This document shows positions 55,601 to 64,000 of a stretch of DNA of 64,000 bases, piece by piece. Under the pieces are notes generated by a model that saw only the letters and a list, made by a program, of their open reading frames with translations, ran no database searches and was not told the origin of the DNA. How positions within the stretch are numbered: the stretch's first letter is position 1; every line of letters starts with the position of its first letter. Source of the DNA: Tribonema minus (taxonomy: Eukaryota; Sar; Xanthophyceae; Tribonematales; Tribonemataceae); the NCBI GenBank assembly GCA_017506865.1, contig JAFCMP010000543.1, positions 496,001 through 560,000 on the forward strand. Reading direction: 5' to 3'. A program made the translations under genes and the position numbers.

Positions 55601-58600
55601 CGTCGGCGACCCCGTCATACTGGACGTGAGTAGCGTGCGCACGTGCTGCTGATCCACGATTGTTTTCACCAGTTCTGCCGGCAAGAGGAGTTTGCCGACC
55701 TCTGATTCATTGCTTTGGCGGGTTCTAAGAGCAGCCATCGTCTAGAACCAAAGTACAAGTATGCGATGCAAATCCTTCAGGGGATGCCAAGACTTCCGTG
55801 CTTGAATCGAGAGAGAAGCAGCGCTGATTGCGGGAGCTGAAAACTGCTGCACTGCCGCGCTGCGCGGGTTGAAAATATTGTTGTAAAGGCAGCGCTCACA
55901 CGTGGCTGAGAACTGACGCCCCGGTGCGCTCCACAGGTTGAAACGGTGGTATGCTAGGACGTTCATCTTACCCCGCTGCTTGAACCCTGCGGCGGGTACT
56001 GATGTGTGCGCTGAGGCGTGTCGCCCTGCCGCGCCGTGCAGGTGGAGAAGGTGGCGCTCAAGGCGCCCCAGGCCACCATCGTGCTCGTGAACCCCGACCT
56101 CGGAGAGAAGGTGAGCCCCGCTTTCAACAGAACTGCGCCCAGGGTCCTCGCCAAAGGTCCTTGCGGGGGCTTTTGGGACTGCCTGTAAGGTCCGTGCCAG
56201 CCGCTGCAGTCGCGGCTCCCGGCCTGTGCTCACAACCTTGACTGAGTAGCACGTGCATGCGACAGAGTTGTGGTTGAATGCCTCATGTGCGGCGCTGCCT
56301 GCGGCATCAGCACGCACGCAGCGAAAGCGCTGTGTTCCTCCTGCTCAACAGTGAACGCAGACATATTCACTTGGATACTGCCTTCGCGCGCGGCGCTCGG
56401 CGTTGTTCAGCGCTGCTGTGCCGGCGCGCAGTCAGTGCTCATCATGCCTGCGGCCCCTGTATTCAATAGATGTGATTCACTGTTGCCCACTATTTCGAAG
56501 TTTTGTACACGTGCAAGCGTGTTGTCGTATTCTGTGGCCTCCAGTACGCACGTTTCTGTCAGATTCCACCAACCCCTCAAATAAAACAATCTCGCCGTTT
56601 GAAATTATCCTCCCCCCCTGCAGGTGGCCCTCGGCATCATTGAGCGCGACCGGCGCAGCGCCCTGCTGGCCAGCTTCAAGCAGGCGTACTACTTCCGAAA
56701 TCTCTTCTACATGCGGCGCCCGGACATGGTGCGTGCAATTCATTTGATGAAAGCAACCATGCGTGAACTTATCGATGAGTGCGCCCACTCGTGAAGTCTG
56801 ACTGTTATGCGCCTACCCTGTCGCTCATGCGGTTGTCTCTGTCAACTGAAACAATGTTTATGAGCACCTCATCTTTTCAGTTACTCATTCTCTGTTCTGG
56901 CTTCAGCCAGCGTAAATTGCGCGGGGGGGTCCATGAAGCGGGTCTTAGCACACAAATGCCATGCTATTGCTGCCACGTTTTTCTGTCTGGGTGCTTATTT
57001 TTTCATATAGCACACTGGCTCTCTGCGGTGCTAATCTGTTGCATGCTGCAGCACCGCTTCCGCTTCGCAATTCTCACTCCTCAAGTCCTCGCATGTGTCA
57101 GAACGCTATCCTAGTTACTCTGCACGCATGTATTGGGGTATTGCAGTCGCAGTCACGCTCAAAACATTCAGTCTGATTTCTACTGTAGCGGATGCCTGTT
57201 CACTCAATTACCTCACCATGCTGAGGACCTGCAAATTTCAGCATAGTTATGATAGGCTTCACGACATCCTGTCAGTTCACACAGCACAGGCGGCTTTCTC
57301 GTTTTTTTTCTCACATCCGGGAACTAAAGCGTGAGGAGTCAATATTTGATTAAAACACAATGGACAATGACAATGCAAACTATTCATCATCGGTGTTCAC
57401 GCTAGTAATCTAACACAAACAATAAAAAGTGATACGCGGTACTTAATCAAGTTGTGATTTCTGCTCATGCTTTTTGATAGAAGTATATACTTTTAATAGT
57501 GATACCCATTTAGTTGGTGGTTTTGGTTATTATTTTAATTGGTGCTTTTAATTTGGTTTGTACCTTTAGTAACTGGTGCACCTCCTGGCTTCGCGCGCCG
57601 CACCTAACAAGTGCACAAAGTGCTGGTGCCTTCATCGTTAGATAATGTCTCGTTCACTCTGGCGCCTGCTTTTGAGTAACTCGTGTTCTGTTTTGTGGGC
57701 CGCCTACGCGTTGCCTGATCCTTTGTCGATATAACTGTCATGAGTAAGGTAGTATTATTTTTACGTTAGATTAACGCGCCATTTCTAAGCGCTGCACGGC
57801 AGCAGCACACCATGCAGATACTGTAGTAAAATTGAAACTGTCAGCCCCAACTCAATTCCTGGCCAAGGGTTATAAGGGTCAAATCCCTTTAGCGCAACCT
57901 ACAATGTGCAGCAGGATGTTGGGCCTGTAATGATGTCGTCAAGCGCTAGTGCACAAGAGTGCGATGCAACACCATATCAGACCTCTTGCGGTAATATTCA
58001 TAGTGCTAATGGCGGTATGCTCAGAGCATCATCGACAACAGTTTATATTCATCAAAGCATCATTGATAATACTAGTGCTGAGAATGATTACTGCTGTAAA
58101 ACAGTTTTGACAATCTCAAGCTCACGCTGCTCACCTTAGGCCTATGCGCTGATTGGTACATCAGGTGCCCGTGGAAAGAGGGGGCCTTGTGTGCCAGTGG
58201 GGACGCGGTTGGGGTGTCTACGTCACAGATCCGAGCGCAGAAAACATGGGCCCTGGAAGGTGCGCGCGAGGTGCTGTGTGGTGATAGCGTACACTGTGCT
58301 CATGAAGACGAAGTTGTGAAATGTGATGCGCTGTCTTGTTCCTCCGCAGTAGAGTTTTGAGATTTACGCAAGCGGGGCTTGTGTGGAGACAAAAGGCTTT
58401 TGATAGGTGTTGACAGTCCAGCAGTGAGGCCCTGATACCTGTTAACTACACCACTGTACAGGAATAACCCACGGACATCGCTTGCGCTATGTTGCGTTGC
58501 CTCAAGAGGCAAATGCAGCCAGACCTGCACAGCATTGCTCAGCAATTTGATTAATCACCCAGTTTAAAGACATCATGGCGCTGCTGGTGTTTTTGGTGTG

Positions 58601-61576
58601 ATCCGGCGATCTCCTTGTGCAAGGAAGCCTGCAGGATGCACGGCGATGCTTGGCACATAAGTGGACGTCACGATCAGTCAGAACCGATGGCCTCTCCTGC
58701 TCCACAGGTCTCCTTGCTAGGCGATGGCCTCTCCTGCTCCACAGGTTTCCTTGCTAGGCTGCCTGATCTGAACCATACTTCCTCCAACCTATGAGTGATT
58801 TTTAGTGGTTACTTGCCAGATGCAGTCAAGCATAAGATTCTTGAAGTTTTTCCTTTGTTGCAAGGTGTTCCAATGTGAATGCAGTTGAGTGCATGCAAGT
58901 GTCAACACTCTGTGAGAATTGATGGGCCGCCCCCGCTCAGCAGCCCCCCCCCCCCTCCCCCCCCCCCCCCCCCCCCTCTCTAGTCTGAACCGGTTTATGA
59001 CAGTTCCCGTATACCGGCGGAGGGGTGAAGACCCCACCGCCAAGAACCCGCCCACGTTCTTCTTGGCGGAACGGTTTCAGGACGAGCCCACGCGGGATCA
59101 GATCAGCGCGTGCGTCGACAACTCGGGCAGCGTCGCTGACAAGGTAGGTGTCACATGCGTGCGCCTCAGCCCGTTGAAGCTGCCTTAAGATTTCATGACC
59201 TGATGAGCACGCTTTCGAGCCCTCATATCATATATTGCAGTGACCTCAATTTCATTATTGTGGAAAAGGCTCACCATCGCTCTGCACCAGCATCACATAC
59301 CGGCAACCGATTCGAGCACTCAGAATATGCAATGACATGCTCGGCGCGCGCGTGCAAGCTGTGATGGGCTCAATGCTATCACGAGGCTTGATTCATTGTA
59401 CTTGAAGTACATGCACACAAAGCATCGATGTTGCTAACCCTCCACTTGTGTTCTGTTACCTGGGTACAGATTCTCTATCTCAAAAGTGCGCGCGTCAGAG
59501 TCGAGTGTGCAACCTGCTCATTAAAAAATTACGGCTGCCGTCTACTGTCGGAATAAACGGCACTGTGGCGGGGGCATATACATGCAATTGAGATGCTGGT
59601 GCTGAGGCGTGCACTGACTGCGTCTGAGTCTTGCCGCAGTAGGCACTGTCAGACTGTCTGCTGTAGTTCGTGCCGCAAGCCACCCGCTTCCGCATGCGCC
59701 ACGCCGCGTGCCTACACAATGTGGGCTGAGACAATCGCACCAGCTCATTACTGCCCATGGGGTCAAGATTCAAGATTAGCGTTGGGGCTCACAGTAGGCC
59801 ACAACGCCGTTGATGTGATGTTCGAATCGGCAGTGCTAGCCAATTACCGCCGTCCAAAGCGCGACCCCATTTCCTCCTCACTGCTGGCCACATCCATGAA
59901 GTGCTCCGCTGAAAACAGTCTTGCTCATGCGCGGCCTCTGACTGCTAACCACCAATAAAATACATATATGCTCATGTGCAAAATCTGGTACTTCAGGCGT
60001 ACTTTCTTTAATTTTGATTTTTGTTCTTTTGAATGTAGTTTTTTTTCTTTCTACCAGTCACTGACTGCAGAAGGGTGTCATTTTCCATGTTTTCTTTTAT
60101 TCTAAATGTTGGTGCAATCGCAGCTTTATGTCAACTTCCGTCTGCTGTTATAAACCCTGACAGAATCCAGATAGCACAAAAGGCCAATGATTTGGAGCGC
60201 TGATGAACCTGCTAAGGGACGATCGAGCACTTGCGCGCCCGGCTGTATGTATGTAAACTATCACCATAGCACACGCTGGTCTGGGAGTTTGCCAGGGGCA
60301 AGCTGTGCTGCTTCAGCGCTCGCAGCAAGCACTCTGGCTAAACTCGCCACAGTGGCGCGCACATGTGAACACAATTTTGTGTCGTACACCTGTACTTGAA
60401 GAGTCACACCGCAGCAGCTGCGTTGATGCACTGAATTTGCGGATCGTACTGTGGCACTGCACCCCTGCTGACCACATGTTCGTTCGTGCGTCGCTGGCGC
60501 TTGGTGCAGGCGCGCGAGGCGGAGGAAGCACGGTTAGCTGCGCTGGTGGAGTCGCCCGCACAGGCAAGAGAGCGCACGCGCGTCAAGTGCGACCGCAAGG
60601 CTGCATGCACGCTGCCATTGGATATCCGTGAATTTTTCATTCATCAGGAGTGCTGATGCCGACCGTGTCGACGCCTGGCGGCATGTGATTTGTGCTGAAC
60701 CGTGAAGGGCACTCTGTCGCCGCATGGCGTACGCACGCCTCTTGGCATTTTGTGGGTCGCACTGCTGATTTGCACGTGCATGACCGGCGCAGCGTCACAA
60801 ATTCTCGCGTTGATGGAGCTGACCGTTTTTGTCGCGCAGTTTGCCCAGAGCCGATCACTGTGTCCGCATTCCCGGACCCTTTAGGAACCGCATACTGCAG
60901 TTCGGCTGGACGAAACACAGATGTGACTCAGCCAGTCAGCTTGTTGTCATGTGCAACGGATCCATGCACTTCAAGCTGAACTGCAAGCCCAAGCCCACTT
61001 GGGTGCGCGACGGCCCGTGTCAGCAGTCTCAGCTGCTTCAGATGGTATCACACCACAATGTCATGCTGGAGCTGGCGACCCTGAACGCTGGCGACCATGT
61101 CGAACATCACATTGCAAAGCGCGATGGCCTCTATTGTGTACTTTGAGAAGTACTTTTGGAGAGCAGTATGAGCATCGAGCGCTGCTCTGGGCGTGTGCTG
61201 GACCCGGCAGCTGCGGCAGATGCTAGCGTCGCACACCCACTCCTGGTGCGCACACATCGCCGCCGCAGAAGGTGCTCAACACTGTTGCTGCACCTGCTCT
61301 TTTGAGTCTATAGGCACAACTCGCAGCGACTGTGCAAGCACTTTCACGCTGGCCTGCAGGCGTGCTTCTTCTTTCCAAATTTTCAAGCCGGATTTTACTT
61401 TTGAAACATTTTGTGTCTTGCAGGCGCGCGAGATTGCGTCCTACGCCGCCTTTGACGGGCGCGTGACGCCGACGCAGAAGCTGCTCAACGCCGTGGCCGT
61501 GCTGGAGGCAGACGACAGGCGCACGCGGAAAGCGCGCCGCACGGCGCTGGACGAGGGGGGCAGGTATGCAGCATGA
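52656..61576 (+). CDS. Plastid-targeted DUF1995 protein
   Basis: Exons: 52656-52995, 54774-54877, 55446-55625, 56042-56110, 56624-56728, a tentative 19-nt microexon 58241-58259, 59004-59143, 61424-61576 (about 369 aa). DUF1995 proteins occur in cyanobacteria and plastids; one plant member (LPA3) helps photosystem II assembly. The N-terminus is bipartite: a signal peptide from the second Met (52680; AAAALSALIAAIGYCGSCTA) followed by FLTP and a Ser/Thr/Arg-rich transit-like stretch. The domain shows KRLKVDIFVPGLNPKLEG, LLFSSAGDAAMA, a predicted nucleotide-fold-like AIVIVNPRNSVGDPVILD and TIVLVNPDLGEK, then RSALLASFKQAYYFRNLFY and FFLAERFQDEPTRDQI. The microexon rests only on phase closure. The end is a stop four codons after a possible donor, so a further exon is possible. 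Confidence 0.75.
58941..58976 (+). repeat. Poly-C polypyrimidine tract
   Basis: Two C runs (12 and 20 nt) separated by one T, followed by TCTCTCTAG and, 20 nt on, the CAG acceptor of the DUF1995 exon at 59004. It is a C-pure version of a polypyrimidine tract. Confidence 0.85.
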
Positions 61577-62280
61577 ATGCTCATGGGCCATCATACATAC
61601 CCATGCTTTGGCTTTCAGGATGCTATCGCAACAGCAGGGTGCCATCTGATGCATGGTCAAGTGCCCAAAAACAACAGCCTAAGGTCAACCCTGGTTTGAG
61701 GTCTGGCAGCAGCGTGACTGGCCATGCCGACGCACTGATTCAATGTACCATGACACAGGGCATCTTGTACCATAATATTTGGTGAGTAGCATCTTGATTT
61801 CTGCAATACATTAGTAGCAGGTACTTCTATGTGACTCTGTGCACTCGGTCAAAAATCAAGCAAATCAACACCGTACTTTAGTGCCACAGAAGGTGCAAGA
61901 CTGCAACTGTGTTAGCTTACAGGTGATATGGCAATTTTGCTTCACCCGTTATGCTGGGTCAACTGGAGCCTAAGGATTAATCACGTTGTCCGGAGGCCGT
62001 AGCGTGTACCTCATGGAACGCTCACTATCTGGGGGGGTGGAGGCAGTTCTGGACCCTCACACTGTAAGTGTAGTTTGGTCTAAAATTGACTTTTTACCCC
62101 TGCCGGCTGATCAGCAAGGCATGGCATTTCAAAATGAAATGGCTCGTTGTCCCTAACCATGGACAAATGATAAATTGTAAGCTTGGTAGAAAATGATGCA
62201 ATTTGGTCAAGAGGAAGAGTTCTTGCTGTAATTGGGCTAATTGTAGCGGGTGTTGGTTTTACAAGTTGGCAGACAGTTTT
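61577..62280. other. 3' flank of the DUF1995 gene, nothing recognised
   Basis: Likely 3' untranslated region and spacer. The stretch is AT-richer than the surrounding genes; no motif, repeat or further exon was recognised. Confidence 0.4.
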
Positions 62281-62284
62281 GTAG

Positions 62285-62425
62285 AGTTATGAGCCGGTCC
62301 CCCAAACCGTCTGAATTGCAGCCGGGGTAGCTCACCGACCGTCTAAGCCGTCTAAGACGGAACTTGGTGACTGCTACCGTCTTTGACCGTCGTTTTCCGT
62401 CTTAGCCGGTTGAGCCGGTCAGTCA
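62285..62425. repeat. Cluster of CCGTCT / AGACGG and GAGCCGGT words
   Basis: CCGTCT or its complement occurs about seven times in 140 bp, and TGAGCCGGT at both ends (near 62289 and 62411). Such short-word clusters are common in the subterminal parts of DNA transposons. It lies just left of the hAT-like remnant, but no clean terminal inverted repeat was found. Confidence 0.5.
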
Positions 62426-62759
62426 GCTCATCAATCAGAATCAAGGTCACCCCTTTCGCCTACCCCGATCAGCGAAGCACGCTACCTATCCCCCATGCTG
62501 CATGCATTCTGCTCACAGAGCATCAAAAAACCAAAGTTCAACTTCCAGACTTCAACTTCCAGTTGAAGTGAACCAAAAAAAGTTGTGCGATGGTGGCTTG
62601 AGTGAGCTTCTGCTTGCTTCTACCAGCGGCGGCGGCATCAGCATTCGTGTCTTGACATCGTACGTGAGCCACATGCTGCTGCATGATTAAAGCCGTGCGA
62701 GCCATTTCTGAAAAAGCCGGAAACGACGGTCCCTCGAGATTCCGTCTTTTCGGCTGCGC

Positions 62760-62945
62760 CCAGACATTGTCGAATAATTCGGGACACCGAGTGCAGCACT
62801 CGAGTATGACCGAGTATTACTCGGCACTCGGTGCCGCACAGGCACCGATTATACTCGGTCAATATTCACTCGGCCTGCAGAAGCAGCTGTGGATAATCAC
62901 TCGGTTTGACGGCTACAACCGAGTATGCGACCGAGTACAGTGGCG
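62760..62945. repeat. Cluster of ACCGAGT / ACTCGGT motifs with a hairpin
   Basis: About ten ACCGAGT or ACTCGGT-type words in both orientations lie within 185 bp. The cluster includes a 7-bp stem with a 5-nt loop (CGGTGCC GCACA GGCACCG, 62829-62847). This looks like a transposase-binding subterminal region or a small nested foldback element; the open frame that runs through it is probably incidental. Confidence 0.65.
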
Positions 62946-63063
62946 CGGTTGCAAACAGGCTTGGCCTGCGGGCTCGCTTGCCCGGACCGTTTCGCGACCA
63001 TTCTCGGTCCTCCGACGCGGGCTTTTCAAACTTTTTGAACCAGTGACTCCTGCTCCTGCTGTC

Positions 63064-64000
63064 ATGGAGGCGGCAGCTGCTGCGGTCGATTCTGCTGCTG
63101 ATGCTGCTGCAGATTTAATTGTCATCGACGAGACAGAAGCTTCGCTGCCTGCAGTAGCAGCAGCAGCAGCTGGCCCTGAAGCTGCGCTGCCTGCAGCAGC
63201 AGCTGGCTCTGACCCACCGATTCTTTGGGAGGACGATGATCGCCTGGCCCCGTACACTGTCGTCGAGCGCGAGGGTGCCATCTACAAGTATTATGTCATC
63301 GTGGAGCACCCCACGGACAATACGAAGCTGCTGGCATTTTGCAAGCTGCTGCCTATCAAGCTTGACAGCAGGAAGCGCGACATTGTCCACCACCGGAAGT
63401 TTGACAAGGCAAGCAACAGCAATCTGTGGGGACACCTGCAGGCGACGTTTCCTGACCTATGCGCACGCCTGAAGCAGGAGAAGAAGGAGGCTGAAAGCGG
63501 AGGCATCAAGAAAGCTGAGCAGCAGCAGCAGTCAGTTGCACGTGGGAGAGGCACTTTGGACAGTTGGATGCAGCTGGCGCAGAAGCAGGTACGTTTTATT
63601 ATAAGCCAAGAGGTTCAGGGACTGGGGGGTGCTGGCGCAAGTCGTAGCCATCCTGGAGCCTGTGCACACTTACACTAAAGAGCTCCAACGCCAGGATCTT
63701 TGTATGGCAGAAGCATGGAATGGGCTGCTTAGGGTATACCTGCCTTTGCTCAGCGATGAGACTGTGTATCAGGTGTGCGATGTGTCGCCAAACGCACGCC
63801 CTGATGCTACAGTTGACATCAGAGCTAAGGACCTTTGCGCTGAGGCCGGCAGTATTCTGGAGCGCCTCAAAAGCGAACTTGACGAACGCTTCATCATGCC
63901 TGAGCTGCCAAACACAACATTGGCAGCTATATTCTTTGATCCTGTTGCTGGTGCGTCGGTACTGCAGTTCTACAGCTACGTCAAAGCACGCCTATCTGAT
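63064..64000 (+). pseudogene. hAT-like transposase remnant, internally deleted, cut by window edge
   Basis: A frame open from 62683 becomes protein-like at the Met at 63064: an Ala/Asp-rich leader, then a degenerate BED-type zinc-finger region (FCKLLPIKLDSRKRD, KASNSNLWGHLQATFP) and a Gln-rich linker. The frame stops at 63678. From about 63622 another frame is open to the window edge and reads DWGVLAQVVAILEPVHTYTK, then WNGLLRVYLPLLSDE and LAAIFFDPVAG, typical of the C-terminal half of hAT transposases. The frames differ by one base; an extra G near 63620 or a very short intron are both possible. The central catalytic DDE region seems missing between the two parts, so this is likely a deletion derivative. 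The family is recognised by pattern, not by search. Confidence 0.5.

Noticed and set aside
1-64000. tRNA or rRNA genes
   Set aside because: I looked for cloverleaf-like and rRNA core sequences by eye and saw none. A covariance-model search would be needed to exclude them.

Overview
This window looks like nuclear DNA of a eukaryotic alga. Genes are split into many small exons by GT-AG introns (with one apparent GC-AG intron), introns make up most of each gene, and there is a four-unit internal TTAGGG tract. One protein starts with a hydrophobic signal peptide followed by a Phe-containing cleavage motif (TAFLTP). In algae with red-derived secondary plastids (diatoms, brown and yellow-green algae and relatives) that pattern marks plastid proteins. 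A photosynthetic stramenopile is the best guess; the species cannot be read from the sequence.

Four conserved genes were assembled by eye from exons whose splice phases all close, except for one microexon. (1) A 10-exon GMC-family FAD oxidoreductase with an N-terminal signal peptide (minus strand, 25285-15905, 609 aa). (2) An 11-exon bifunctional 6-phosphofructo-2-kinase/fructose-2,6-bisphosphatase (plus, 30370-42151, 503 aa). (3) A 7-exon organellar, probably mitochondrial, ribosomal protein bL25 (minus, 52459-45366, 270 aa). (4) A plastid-targeted DUF1995 protein (plus, 52656-61576, about 369 aa). Genes 3 and 4 diverge from a 196-bp spacer.

Three related genes (minus strand, near 1.9-3.6, 7.6-8.4 and 27.3-28.9 kb) encode secreted low-complexity proteins. 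The two complete ones combine a signal peptide, a Ser/His-rich block, a tiny Phe/Tyr-rich exon and a Gly/Tyr-rich tail. The copy at 8.4 kb appears to be decaying. I did not recognise the family; a wall, adhesive or metal-binding matrix role is inference.

Mobile DNA includes an apparently full-length non-LTR retrotransposon (8668-14178). It carries an intact 1765-aa ORF with zinc fingers, a YMDD reverse transcriptase and a C-terminal restriction-like endonuclease. Two 5'-truncated copies of the same element (111-113 bp and 15 bp) are present, and all three insertions abut GTACAT. There is also a non-autonomous inverted-repeat element inside a PFK-2 intron and an internally deleted hAT-like transposase at the right edge.

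The most unusual signal is at exon-intron borders. In most genes the junctions are surrounded by decaying tandem copies of the exon end plus its splice site, with periods of about 95-200 bp. I call these exon echoes. They account for much of the intron length in PFK-2, GMC and bL25 and deserve systematic study.
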